In this document: positions 33,901-45,700 of the stretch, piece after piece
How positions within the stretch are numbered: position 1 is the first letter of the stretch
How the letters are laid out: the number at the start of each line of letters is the position of its first letter
NCBI GenBank assembly: GCA_024180945.1
Contig: JAKSGN010000005.1
Location: 3,782,001 to 3,846,000, forward strand
Direction: 5' to 3'
Length of the DNA: 64,000 nt
From: Macrophomina tecta
Taxonomy: Eukaryota; Ascomycota; Dothideomycetes; Botryosphaeriales; Botryosphaeriaceae
Notes under the pieces: model-generated
What the model was told of the DNA's origin: nothing
Seen by the model: the letters and a program-made list of their open reading frames with translations, nothing else
Database searches by the model: none
Position numbers and translations under genes: made by a program

Positions 33901-35255
33901 CATATGTAACACAAAGCGGGAAGCAACGCGATCCGTCGGAGCAGAGCAACCGAGCAATTGTGGATCGTGTACGCGTTGTCGTGACTGCAATCGACTAAAT
34001 TGCGATCTCCCGGGGATGGTGGTGCGATGGAGCCGGCGTGCCTGGACTCAACGGGGAATTACTCGGCAGGGTTGCAGCTGTCGACACCAGGCAGAGCTTG
34101 TCCAGGAGTGCAACGCAAGCGGGTACAGCAGTTTCTCCGCAACGACGGATTGATAAGACGGGCCGCGGATACCAAGCTTTTTGGCAGCTGCAGGTCTTTG
34201 CTGCCCTTTCCGCTTTCACGCTGCAGGGCCGCGTCGGCGTTACAGCCAGCGGCAGCTGGTGGGCATCGATTCGCGCGCCGGAGCGTGACATCTGGCATCG
34301 GACCTCCCTCCGCGCCATCCTACGTTGACGCCGGACGGAGGAGAGCTGCTCGTTTGGTGTCAAGGACGCGAGACTGACGAGAGCGGACGCCATGGCATGC
34401 CGGCGGGCGCTGAAGCGCGAGCTGCATGGGCCGGCGGGCAGGCATGCAGGTTGAGGCTGCAGACGCAAGCAGCGTGCAGGCGTAGCCGCTGGTCACACGC
34501 AACGATGGCTGCCGGGCAGGCGCGGCTGGCGGGGCGCGTCGGCTCGCAGGGCAGCAGCGGGCGGGGCGGCGATGGTGATGGAGGAGGAGGAGGTTGTGGT
34601 GGTGGTGGTGATGATGAAACGGAGGTGATGCTTGGCGCGGCCGGCGGGCTTCGAGCCGCAGAGACTCACTCGCCCAGCGGGTCGCGCAGCAGTAGCGCCG
34701 GGAGGCGCACGTGGATCGCGGCTTGGGGGGGGGGGGGCAGCCTGCTTGTTTGGTGGGCGGGCGAGGCACGCAGTCCTCTGGCCATTGCCCGGACGGGGAT
34801 GCTGATGCTCGCGGATTGGCCGGCCGGGCTGCCCTGTGGCCCAGCGCGCGGCCCTCGGCTCTCCGTTGCGGAATAGCCATGTTGCAACGTCTGGTAGCAA
34901 CCATCCCATCCTCTCCAAACCGTCAGTCTGTCTTGCAAGAGAAGCTCAGCGCTCGCGCCGCCCCAGCAGCAGCTCCACCGGCAGCCACCCTTGCTTGGCC
35001 GCCGCGCCCCCGAGCCTCGAGAGATGACACCTTCCTCCCCTACCACCACTGCCTCCGTACAAGCGCCATGCATAAGCTCCGTTTGCGACATCGGTCACAT
35101 CCTGCCAGTGCCTGAAATCTCTGAGATCTGTGTCCGTCCAACACGAGTGCTACGCGTCGCCCCAGCGAATACATAGCCGGCCGCCTAGCTCTGACGCACC
35201 AGAGCTGCGCCCTCGCCATCTCCATCTCCACCGCACCGCCACGCATCTGACTTCC
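30919..35255. other. 4.3 kb gene-poor region upstream of the hexokinase gene
   Basis: No gene is supported. The left part (30.9-33.2 kb) has moderate GC with T-runs (31547-31565) and several small open stretches. The right part (33.5-35.2 kb) is GC-rich, with G-runs near 34727-34738 and GGA/GGT repeats at 34575-34612. The open stretches there are Arg/Ala/Pro-rich on both strands, as GC-rich noncoding DNA would give. It may hold a long 5' UTR or control region for the hexokinase gene, or noncoding transcripts. Confidence 0.45.
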
Positions 35256-36956
35256 ATGTTTGACCTCTGGCACGCTCTCCTGGCCACCGCTGAGAGGCTC
35301 GTCATGCTTCCCTCGCTCATCCACACCGTCTGCAGCCCCGCCCACAAACACGGCCTCCACAATGTAGTCCGCGCCTGCGACCTGACCATGGACGACTTCC
35401 TGCGCGATGTCAAGCGCCAGTTCGAGGCTCCGCTGCAGCCAGACCGGCTGCTGCAAATGTCGGCCAAGCTGCAGGTCGAATTCGCCCGCAAGCTCGACAG
35501 CAGCGACATCTGCATGCTGCCCTCCTACAACCACACCCTGCCCACCGGCCACGAGCGCGGCACCTACCTGGCCCTGGACGTTGGCGGCTCGACCTTTCGC
35601 GTCGCCCTGGTCCAGCTGAGCGGCAAGGAGGCGGGCGATGGCTGCATGAGCATCGCCAAGATGCGCTGCTTCCCCATCAACGACTCGGTGCGCGCGCTGG
35701 AGGGCCACGCCTTCTTCGACTGGATGGCCGCGCGCATCGCAGAGACGCTCGACGAGCCGCACGTCCGAGCAAAGCTGGGGCAAGACACGCTGCCAATGGG
35801 CTTGTCGTGGTCTTTCCCGGTACAGTAAGCCCGTCCGCTGCCCTCGTGTCGCGCACACTACTGACTACGCTTCCTTAGGCAAACTTCAATCCGCTCCGGC
35901 ATTCTTCTTGGCATGGGCAAGGGGTTCCGTGCAACTAATGGTGTGCATAGGAAGGATCTGGGCGGGTTGGTCATGCAGGCCTGTGCTAGAAAGGTACGCA
36001 CACGCCTGCCCCTCCGTCTCTCCGAAGCTAACCGGCCGGCCCAGGGTCTCAATGTGCGCATGGACGCCATTGTGAACGATTCGTCTGCAACCCTTCTGTC
36101 CCGCGCCTACCAGGACGACTCCACCAGGCTAGCTCTCATTCTGGGAACTGGGTTCAATGCCTCAGTCCACTTGCCCGTAACCGCCTTGTCCCGCCACAAG
36201 TTCGGCACCCGGCCCCAGGAGTGGCACGACCAGGCTGAGCGCGTCCTTGTCAACACCGAGCTCAGCATGTTCGGCAAGAACATCCTCACTCTCACCCGCT
36301 GGGACGAGTCTCTCAACAAGAACCACGAGAACCCCGACTTCCAACCCTACGAGCATCTGATCAGCGGCCGTTACCTCGGTGAAATTGTGCGCCTTATTCT
36401 TCTCGAGGCGATTCAGACTGCCGGCCTGTTTGGCGGCGAGGTCCCCGACCGTTTCATGGAACGCTACAGTTTCGACACAGGCGTCATGGCTGCCATCGAA
36501 GCGTGAGTTTGCTCATGTCCCTTCGTGCTTACTGCTTTCTGACTTTCTCCTAGCGACGACACCCCGACTTTGACCAAGGCGTGCACTGCCCTCCAGGCCA
36601 ACCACCCCCTCTCCACGCCCCCCGCCTACACTGACCTCTACTATGTCCGCCAAATCTGTCAATTGGTTTCTCATCGTGCCGCCGCATACCTCGCAACTGG
36701 AATCCACGCCCTGTGGACATTACGCAACGAATCCGAGGGTCTTTCTGCTGCTGAGGCTGGCCACATCACCATCAGCTGCAACGGCTCTGTGATCGAGAAG
36801 TACCCGTCTTTCAGGGATCTGGCCCAGCAATACGTCGACGAGCTCACTGAACGTTCGGGTGCACCGTCCCGCGCCGTGGATCTCGAAATGGCCATTGAGT
36901 CCTCGATTTTTGGCGCTGCTGTCGCCGTGTGTTGCCTTGAGGATCACCACTCGTAA
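35256..36956 (+). CDS. Atypical hexokinase family protein; candidate GlcNAc kinase of the cluster
   Basis: Exons 35256-35824, 35879-35993, 36045-36502 and 36554-36956 join in phase, giving 514 residues. The start MFDLWHALLATAERLVMLPS is the first ATG of the open frame. Hexokinase blocks are present but altered: LALDVGGSTFRV at about 105 (usual LGGTNFRV), SWSFPVQQTSIRSGILLGMG then KGF, NDSSATLLSRAY holding the catalytic-type Asp, LGTGFNASVHLP, and VNTELSMFG. This pattern recalls the divergent XprF/HxkC class of Aspergillus. Within the cluster the expected job is phosphorylation of GlcNAc to GlcNAc-6-phosphate (HXK3 in Trichoderma), although the changed residues leave a purely regulatory role open. 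It is convergent with the NDT80-like gene across 3.5 kb. Confidence 0.88.
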
Positions 36957-39900
36957 TTGAGCCACCTGGATTCCGTCTGCGCCGACTCCACTTGGAACGT
37001 GGTTGAAATTTGCATCGACCCGGCATCTCGGTTGCCTCTTGAAACAGAGGCAGATCCCCAGAGCATTAGGGTCAGGACACAAACGTTGCAGGCAAGACGT
37101 CATCGCCTTTGTTTGGCTGATTTGGTTTGGCGCGGGGCAAGCATCCGCAGACCGGGTCCATTGCGAAACCGTTCTGCAGGACCAGCCCTCGCCCCTCTTT
37201 TTGTCCCACCTTCGCGAAACGAAGGCGTACGTCACACAGGGGAAGTTCCGACCCTCCGCCAGCCGGACGGACGCGGAAGCATTCAGAGAAGGCAGCAAGG
37301 GGATTCCGTACCAGCAGGAAGCGATGCGCATTCTCGTATTCCTGGGTGCAGGGCGACATTTCCGATCATCTTTAGCATTTTTCGGCTTCTCATTTTCGTC
37401 GCCCTTGTCGAGCGGGTCTTCGGCGGCCTGCATATATAGCCGGTTCGTGGCCTCTGTACATGCATGCTCGTCGAGTTCCCGCGCCACACCAATGGCGCGC
37501 TGCATCATCGGCAACAGCACGTTCGTACTTTTCGTGCTTTCTGGGCCCTTTCGCAGCCGTATTAGAACTGCAGGGTGGACAGACGACAGCCCTGGCAGTG
37601 AGGCTGCAGGTTTTTGCGTGTTCTGGTTTGATGTTTTGTTTGGTCTCGTCTCCGACGAGGTTGCATTGCGTGGGTGCATCGGGCGCATATTGGGATTCCT
37701 TTCGCCATCTTGACCCGCGAAACGGCAGCACTGGGAAATCTCTCTTACATTCAATTCCTGGTCTGATTCTTCCGGCCGGTCGATATTCGGAGTTTTCCTT
37801 ATCTGGATTTGGGCTTTTTGGATCTGGCAACGCGTCCCATATTCCTTATTCTCCTTTTTTATCCAATATCCCAAGAGGAATGGGACCCATTTTCAATTGG
37901 TTGTCATTGCATATCACCTACATTACATATAATGGTACAGGAACTAGTCAAGGGGCAAATACATCATATATACCCATCTCGATGAGATTAGTTTTATCAA
38001 ATGCTTTGGTTAGACATTCGCATCATGCCTAGAAAATCAATTGTCTTTCGTATTCCGCTCGAAATTTCTTCTGCTCACATGTCCACATGCTCGCAAATTG
38101 CGTTTATGTATTGCGCCTTTTCTTTCCTCCTATCTCAAACAGAACACTGTATCCCGATTCCGAGTAATGGCACTCAACCAGCCAAGAAGCGCATCCGCAA
38201 GAAGGGGCAGGCGTTGTAGCGCGGCATATCCGACGCTCATACAAAAGGGAAAAGACCACGCCGCGCCGCATACTGGATCCTCCGGGAATAATGTGTGGGC
38301 TTTAAGCCACGGCTGCACACACTAACCGGGGTGGGCGTGCAGGAAGGCGCCCAGAACGCATCACAGAACCGCGCCGCATCCCCCATCATACAGATTGCCA
38401 CTCGTCCCCAGTATCTTTACGCAGTGGGCTATTATGGCGTTGCATCAACACTTGCAGCCAACATGAGTGGGCGTATCACTTCCGCTCTTCTTTTTTTCAC
38501 GTGATTCTTTACATTCGGCCCATCACGCCATGGTTTTGATCTGTGGGTTCGCCTTCTTCCTCGTAATGTGGATTGCAGGCTGTAACTTCTCGCATGAGGG
38601 GTTCGGACGGGGGAAAGAATGGGTTGCGGGTATTGAGGCAAGCGGTTTTTTTTTTTTTTTTTTTTTTGGGGGGGGGGGGGGGGGGGCGGCTGGCTTGAGA
38701 TCTACGGTAATACACGGTGTGCTATTTCTTCGTACGTTTCTTTTCCTCTTTTTTCTTTCTCTCGAAGGAATCAAAAGACTACGTTCAAGTGACTCCGCAG
38801 CTGCGTGCTTTATGCACATCCCTGATCGACATTGAGAGTGATGCGTGCACTTACGCATCCCGAAGTCCGGTATCTCGTCAGGGAATCTTAGCAGTAATAA
38901 GCCCACTGATTCGCCGTGTTCGAGATTCATCATACACGAGACTAGATAAAGACGCCATAGCCCGACCTGGCCTGCTCCTGGCCTTAAATGTGTCGCCTGC
39001 GTTTCCAGTGGGCCAGCACCAAAAAATTGAATCCGCCAGTAGTCTACTTCGACTCGCCTCCGGAACCGACATATGGAAAATCGCAATCACGGCAGTATTC
39101 CTCAGAAATTTGAAAGCATCAGACCGGACGTCGCGCGCGTTCGCACGGCCCATCTCAGCACCACTCTGTCTATACCATCCCGAGTATGCAGACTTGAACT
39201 CAGCACCTTATACACTTGTGAGGGAACCAGTACATGGATTGGCATCGGATATCCGATTTGACGTATTGGTCTCCCCATCCTGACTTCCCCGCCACTGGTC
39301 ATATTCAAAAGGTTCCAAAGAGGTCAATCGACAGAGGTCCTCGCCACTCCCAATTGAAGCGTGACTTACGCTAGAGAACTCGGGCGCTTCATTGGCATCG
39401 AATGGGTAGATGCCCATGCCGTGGCATTCCATATAAAAGCCAGCACGGGGATAACCACTTCACGATCACCTTACCATACGAGCCATGAAGGCAATACAAA
39501 GCGTATTTCTCTCCCAACAGGGGGAAAAATCATATTTCGATCGATCAAAACATAAAGTGGCGTGGAAAGTTAGTGGCAATGCCATCAGCCCAGCCGAGTA
39601 CATTGATCCACGAAAGCGGAAAAAAGGTATCTTTGAGATCAGAACACGCATGCACACAAAATCTCGCCAACAAGATGAAGATTCCTCCAATCGACAGTGA
39701 GAACAAAAGAACGTAAAAACAGGTCGACATCCAGTATTTAGATACTCTTGCGGCGTTCATCTTTGGATATCGGCAGCGGATTATTCGCCCACATGACGGG
39801 AATACCTTTCTTTTCCTCCCAATACATTTCGATTCCAGATTTTTCGCTCAGAACCACGGCTATATTCCCCCCAAACAAGCTTTCCCCACGAAAGAATGGC

Positions 39901-40420
39901 AATCTCAAAATGACGAGCAATATCTTTCACGCAGCGCGTGCGTATCACCATAACAAAAAAGGCCAACGATATGGCACGTCTGTAGAGCTGGGCCGGTCCA
40001 CGAAATCGTGACGGTGCCTCGTCCGGGCCGTTCCTCCTACCTCCACCAACTCTGTAAGCCGCATGCGACCCAATAGCCCACTCCGGCATATCATACCAAA
40101 CCCCACAACGGCAGCGGGCATTCAATGGCCAAAAAAAAACATCCCATCTCTTGTACATGCTCGGCTTCCCGCGGTGTGCGAAGTCAACTGGGTATCAGAA
40201 AAAGAAACACTAAAACATGAAGAAAATGATTTTGTTCGTCATCGCTGAAAATTCGACGCACAACCCAAGGTCCTTCTCCCGATATACCGCTGGTAGGAAA
40301 AGTAAAAGGGCAGCGGCTGTAACCTCCTCTTGCAAAGTCCCTCCATCTCATCCCTTGTATTCATTTCAACTCTTGATCGTACATGTACAGAATGCCGGTA
40401 TTTCCCCCCCCCCCTTTTTT
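36957..40420. other. 3.5 kb convergent gene-poor region
   Basis: It lies between the 3' ends of the hexokinase and NDT80-like genes, which is long for a convergent spacer in this window. It contains the T22-G19 tract. Minus-strand stretches between 39.2 and 40.16 kb look mildly coding (AGFYMECHGMGIYPFDANEA before a GTAAGT, and STCFYVLLFSLSIGGIFILL, a possible membrane segment), but I could not link them into a gene. Nothing else is recognised. Confidence 0.4.
38646..38686 (+). repeat. T22-G19 homopolymer junction
   Basis: Twenty-two T are followed directly by nineteen G. The G-run could form a G-quadruplex, and its complement is C19-A22. It lies in the spacer between hexokinase and the NDT80-like gene. 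Confidence 0.9.
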
Positions 40421-42106
40421 TTAGGGCGAGGATTCCGAGAAATATCTTTTCGATCTGTTCCTGACAGCCATGGCTTTGGGATCCTGCGGCAGGTTTGTGT
40501 GATGCACAACGTGCGGTCTGTACACGGCGTCGACAGGCGGCATCCAGTCATCCAAACCAAGAGGGAAATATTCGTAAAGTAAATCGGCGCTTTCGTCTGG
40601 ACTGCTGATCAAATTTATCGAGAACGATGGCGCACGCGCAGGGGGCTGTGTCAGTTTCGGCAATTTCTTGCTTGTTTCGGACGGTGATTCAGGTTTCTTG
40701 GACTCGTCTTCAGTTAAAGACAAAGTGATGGGCTGCGACAGAGCGGGCCGAGGCTGCGAGCTGTGGCGCGTTAGATCCGGACTGGATTGGGGATAGGCCG
40801 GGGCTGGAGGCATGCTGTAGGAGGCTGGCGCTGGCGGAACGGCTGTCATAGCTCCAGTCTGGCTTGTGGGTATCTTCCATTCGAAAAAGTCAGGTGACAC
40901 TAGCGTGTCATTTGGATCAAACTGGAATGGCATTTGGGGTATTTCGACGGTTGTGGCGGCGGAATGCTCGCGCTTGTGGCCATGGGTGTTCTGACCGGAG
41001 TCAGTTCCTGTCGAAGTCCGTGTCGGCTGGGTTGGCGTGGTATGCGACTTTCGAGCGGCAGCGCTGTTTCCAATCGGAAAGTCCTTTCGCGACTGGAAGT
41101 TCCTGGGGCTTCTTCCTCGAACAATGATGGCACCCGACTGCACCTCACAAATTGAAACTCTCATGCCGTTTGCCAGAGTGGCCATGACCTTCAACCTAAC
41201 CACGAAATGCTGCTGGAGTTCCTTCCGTCGCCCGTTGTTCGCCGTTGCGATTCTGAACTGCAGCCGCTTCCATGCAATCGGGAAGCTCACGTACTCAGAG
41301 TCTAGTTCCTGGCCATTGGAAAGATCAAGCGGAATCGAGGGGGGCTCCTTCTCAGTCTTGTCCTCGACAATCTGGGTGCTGCTTGCCGGGGTCTTCCACG
41401 GCACGGAAATGATCTTCACCGGGTTTCCCTCGACTGACTCGGTGGCGGATATGGTCAATTCCTGGGCCAGGACTGGAATCTGCTCGCCTTGCTCGGTCAT
41501 GATGTATTGCATGGCGCGAGGCAGCGTGATTGTGCCGGTGATCTGGAAGAGGTTCCGGCGATAGCAGGTCAGCTCGGTGGGAGGCGGAGCGTTGTCGCCA
41601 GCCGAGGCCCATGGGGACTCGGCGAGGAAGAACATGCCGCGCAGCTGGGCGGACAGCGAGATGGATGTGCGGCGATAGGCGAAGTCGAGGATGGTGTAGG
41701 GGAAGCTGGGGGGCGAGAAGCTCAGCAGCTTGTTGTCGCGCTCGACCGAGTCGCCGTCGGGCAGGGCAGTATCGGGCAGGGTCTGCTGGTCGTAGGCGCT
41801 CAGGGCGTCGGAGAAGGGGTCTTCGAAATTGCTGCTGTAGCGCTTGAGCGGCGGCTGCTGGCCCGGGTGGAGAGGGTGGTGCTGGTAGGCGGCATCCTCG
41901 CTCCTGGGGGCGGTTAGCATGCTTGGGCGGGAGGGCAGTGGGCGGGCGGGCGCGCACCCAGCAAAGGTTTCCTGGTCGAAGTTGGAGTGGCCGTCGAGGT
42001 TATCCAGCGGCAGCAGCGGGCCGCTGAGGGCATCGGGCGCGGTGACGCTCGACAGCTGCATCGAGGGCGCCAAGTAATTCATGGTGATGGTGTCGAAGCC
42101 CTCCAT
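40421..42106 (-). CDS. NDT80/PhoG-domain transcription factor, RON1/XprG/VIB-1 family
   Basis: A single exon of 561 residues starts at the ATG at 42106 (MEGFDTITMNYLAPSMQLSS); the upstream open frame has no ATG. The Ndt80/PhoG DNA-binding domain covers about residues 135-345: SFPYTILDFAYRRTSISLSA, SAQLRGMFFLAESPWA, ELTCYRRNLFQITGTITLPR, ATESVEGNPVKIISVPWKTP, KELQQHFVVRLKVMATLANG, and RGRSPRNFQSRKDFP. The C-terminus is disordered, with a last acidic-aromatic patch (ADLLYEYFPLGLDDWMPPVD) that could be an activation segment. In Trichoderma the NDT80-like gene inside the GlcNAc cluster (ron1) controls that cluster. Its paralogs XprG and VIB-1 control proteases and cell death. Position favours RON1 here; sequence alone does not separate them by eye. 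Confidence 0.9.
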   Translation of the reverse strand: MEGFDTITMNYLAPSMQLSSVTAPDALSGPLLPLDNLDGHSNFDQETFAGCAPARPLPSRPSMLTAPRSEDAAYQHHPLHPGQQPPLKRYSSNFEDPFSDALSAYDQQTLPDTALPDGDSVERDNKLLSFSPPSFPYTILDFAYRRTSISLSAQLRGMFFLAESPWASAGDNAPPPTELTCYRRNLFQITGTITLPRAMQYIMTEQGEQIPVLAQELTISATESVEGNPVKIISVPWKTPASSTQIVEDKTEKEPPSIPLDLSNGQELDSEYVSFPIAWKRLQFRIATANNGRRKELQQHFVVRLKVMATLANGMRVSICEVQSGAIIVRGRSPRNFQSRKDFPIGNSAAARKSHTTPTQPTRTSTGTDSGQNTHGHKREHSAATTVEIPQMPFQFDPNDTLVSPDFFEWKIPTSQTGAMTAVPPAPASYSMPPAPAYPQSSPDLTRHSSQPRPALSQPITLSLTEDESKKPESPSETSKKLPKLTQPPARAPSFSINLISSPDESADLLYEYFPLGLDDWMPPVDAVYRPHVVHHTNLPQDPKAMAVRNRSKRYFSESSP

Positions 42107-42796
42107 GGCTGAGGTCGGCGGGCGCCGGGCGGGGAGGTGTGGGCGAGGTTGCTGGCTGCATGCGCTCGCTGGAGGGCGCGGGCGGAGGGTGCGTGAGGTC
42201 TGCGGGCGCGTATGGGGCAGATGCAGGCGTGCGGTCTTCGAGCAGCAGCTGGGGTTGTCGAGGGTGCGCGGGCAGGTGTTGGCTGGGGCGCGCGCTCGAG
42301 GACGCTGGCGAGAGGCTTGGGGCGAGGCTAGGAGCGGCACTAGTCGTACCGTGAAGCTGAGCTAAGATTGGCAGCCCTGGGCCGCCGAGTCCGCGCCCGC
42401 CTGAGTTGTGTGCGACTGACCTACTCCATCCGGTGCCTCTTGCATCGCGCCCGTCGACACCGCGCGCGCTGGCCTGCTGAGCGAGCCGCACCACCAGCCG
42501 GGAAGGCTGCGAGAGCGTCTGCCGTCGAGGGGGCGGTAGGGCTGGATCGCCGGCATCCATCCATCCCGCACGGCCTCCCCGAAACAGGCTGCGTCCACCA
42601 GCGGACCCCCACGCAGGTCCCCGCCACCCCGGCTGGCGTGAACGTGGATCTGTGCCCGCACCAATTCCAGACACTCGCGAACTGTACTTGGTCTGTACCC
42701 TCGAATACAAAGGATTGCGCTACCCCGCCGCCGTGTATGTAGTCCGGGTATTCCAAAAACTCCAATTTGCCCGTCTTGCCCGCACCTGACCAGCCA
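42107..42796. promoter_or_regulatory. Spacer between GH3 3' end and NDT80-like start
   Basis: 690 bp, GC-rich. It should hold the promoter and 5' UTR of the NDT80-like gene and the 3' UTR of the GH3 gene. The open frames here are without motif. Confidence 0.45.
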
Positions 42797-45700
42797 CTAC
42801 GACGGTGGCACCATCGTCCAAGTGGCCGCATCGCAGCTGACTTCCTCGAAGTTATGCAGCACCGTGAACCCCATCGCCGATAGCCCGTCAAAGCTGCCGT
42901 CCCCGTCCATCTGCCTCGTGCGTTAGTGAGCCTGCATGACCCGTCTGCCAGGGGGGCCGCGCTTACGTAGTCCAAGATGCATGCATTGCACTGCTGCTGT
43001 TTGATTTGCCGTATCCCCAGCAGGATGAGCCCCTGCAGCAGTGTCGAGTACTCCCCCACCGCCGGCGATATGACCGGTGACGAGATCCCGCCCGTGAGCT
43101 CTCCCACGTCCTTCATCGCCGGCACAAACTCCGACAGCCGCGAGTGCATGTTGTACAGCACCACCGTTCCTACCAACGCCCCATCCTCCGGCCTCTTGGC
43201 GCGAATGATGCCGCATGCTGCAGGATCTGTGAGCGCGAGCTTGTACACCTCGGCTAGCCCTTGGCGGTTACTTGTCTTGATATGGTCGAGCACAGGGCCA
43301 GCGTACTCCCACCCGTAAACGAGGTCGAATTCCACTCCAGCACTGGCGAGGCTTTTGGCCATCCCCTCGGGCGGTGACCAAGTTGACAAATTCCGTGCGA
43401 TCATGCTGCACACTGGCCGTGAAAGCGCTGTATTCCAGCCCATGTTGGCGAACCACGAACGGAGTCTCTTTCGTTCTGCGCCATGGCCTGTTGGGATACC
43501 CAAGAAAATGCTTGGTAGTCGGGAGCCGAGCTGGAAACGCTTGATGCCGTCGCGCTGGAGGAGTGTGCGAATCGCACGGTTGTGCAGCGAATGACCAATG
43601 GAGAGCTTGCGCCGGGACGGATCCACGAAGAGAGCGCCAATCACGCCTGTGCCCGTGGTCTTGAAGAAGTACGTCGAACAGAAGCCGTACAACGCGTGTG
43701 TACTGCTGTTGCGAACAACAAAGTGAGACTCGACGACTTCTGGGTGGTGCAGAAGGAACGAATTCGATGTGGCACTGGCGAGCTCTGAGCGCTGGCCAGG
43801 TGGCATTCCCTCAGTCACCGATTTGATAAGCACGTCGAGTGCGTTGGCGTCTCTTTCATCATTGAAAGTTTCCACGAGCCAATGTTGTTTGGACTGATGC
43901 AATTTCTGACTGTGGCTGATGGTACCGGGCAAGGCTCCGGCTGGGTTGTGCTCGCCGTAAAGCACTTTGACCAAAGAGGTGAGAGCGGTTTCGGTGAAGT
44001 CATAGGTACAAATGTAGGTCCCGATGGTCGAATCTAGAGCGAAGTCGTATGGTGAGCTTACAGCAACAACTATCAGTGGCTTCTCCCTTCTTTCTCCACC
44101 CGCTGTAAACTGCATGTTGCAAATCATTGAAACGTGCTTGGTAAAACCATGTTGATACAAGTTGCGATTAGCGTCTGCTGTAAGGATGATGACTGCGCTG
44201 GCGCGGTTGATGAGGTTCTCGTGCACTGGCCGAACGCCATTCGCTGTATAAGAGGTATGAAGAACGCGCCCGTTTCGCTGCCGTGCAAGAGAACGCCCGA
44301 GTTCACGGAAGACGCGCTCGCCGCTCATTACCGAGGCGCTCCGCTCCCATACTGCAGGTTCGGGCGAGCCTGCCGATACAGTCTCCGATAGTGCCACTGA
44401 CGCAGCAGACGCCGGAAGGGGCTTGACAAGAGGGGTTAGGAGGAGCAGCTCTTCGTCTGGCTCAAGAATGTTGGACAGAGGCAAGAAGCGGCTCTTGTCG
44501 CGGACCACGGTGATGGAATGGTTGTAGGCTCTGGTGGAAAGTGCAGTGTGTGAAGGCTGGAGGGTGGAGAGAAGCTTGATGCCTGGTGGGTTCAAAGCCT
44601 TGTCCCAGCTTGTGCATTTCGCTTTCATCGCTAGGGTCCGGCGGAGAGACTCCCTGACTCTGTCCTTAGTGATCATAGAGTTTTCGATGCCAAGCTTAAG
44701 ACCGCTAATGGCTTCCTGTTGCACAGAAAAGGAGCGGCAGAGGAGAACCAGGTCGCAGCCCGCATTGACAGCCATGACGGTTCCACCACCGACGCCGATG
44801 TTGTGGCTCAGGGCCTCCATTTCCAGGCACTCTGAGATCACGACGCCGTCAAAATGCAGGTCCGTCCTCAAGAGGCCGTCGACAACCTGGTCCGACAAGC
44901 AAGCGTGCATGACATTGAGGCCAGCGGAAGACATGGCGCATCCACCCACCATCATTGCATCTAGACCTTGGGAAATCGCGTTCCGAAATGGCACCAAAGC
45001 ACTTAAGCTCAGCTGCTCGAGCGATTCTGTGATGATGGGAACGTCCAGAGCGGAGCCCAGAAACTCAAGGTTGCCGTAGGAAGGGAAATGCTTGCCCATG
45101 GTAGCGACTCCTGCTTCCTTGTAGCCTTTCACGAATGCCACCCCATAGGCGGAAACCTCTTGGGGATCGTCTCCGGTCGTTCTCACGCCCAAGGGCTGAT
45201 TGCGAGCATTGGTCAAGACGTCCAAACACGGGCCCATGATCAAGTTGATACCGCAGGCGGCTACCTCCTGCGCAGTTGCTTTTGCGACCTCGAAAGCAAG
45301 CTCGGTGGAGCCGGTGGCGGCGATGCCCATGGCGCTGGGGTACTGACGAATGTAGATTTCGTCGAACAGGCTATTGACGCCGCCATTCTCCTGGTCGACG
45401 CCGATGAGCAAGGGCACGGGATGGCCGGCATCGTGAGCGCATTTCTGCAGCTCGTAGCATAGTCTTGTAGTTTCCTCGGCAGCTAGGCAAGCTCAGCGGG
45501 GGGCCCCATGGTTCGAGCGTGCTGTGCTTACATTTGAGGTTCTTGGCAGTGAGCAGGATGGAGCCGATGTGATGCTTTTCAATCAGCTCGCGGATCTGCG
45601 GGGTCAGCGAGGTTCCATCGAAGCCCATCATAAACAACTGGCCCTGCCATCAGTCTGTCAGCATCCAGGGGGCCGGGCAGCGGAGATGCAACGGTCCAGG

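Noticed and set aside
34000..35115. Several overlapping long open frames on both strands upstream of the hexokinase gene
   Set aside because: GC-rich sequence with Arg/Ala/Pro-biased translations in all frames, no motif and no supported start; typical of noncoding GC-rich DNA.
39170..39260. tRNA-like B-box on the minus strand (GAGTTCAAGTCTGC)
   Set aside because: No A-box and no acceptor-stem pairing around it; no cloverleaf can be drawn.
42421..42796. Open frame continuing past the last intron of the GH3 gene to 42421
   Set aside because: It exists only if the final intron (42966-42911) is retained; the spliced last exon gives a conserved-looking GNAT end and a stop at 42797.
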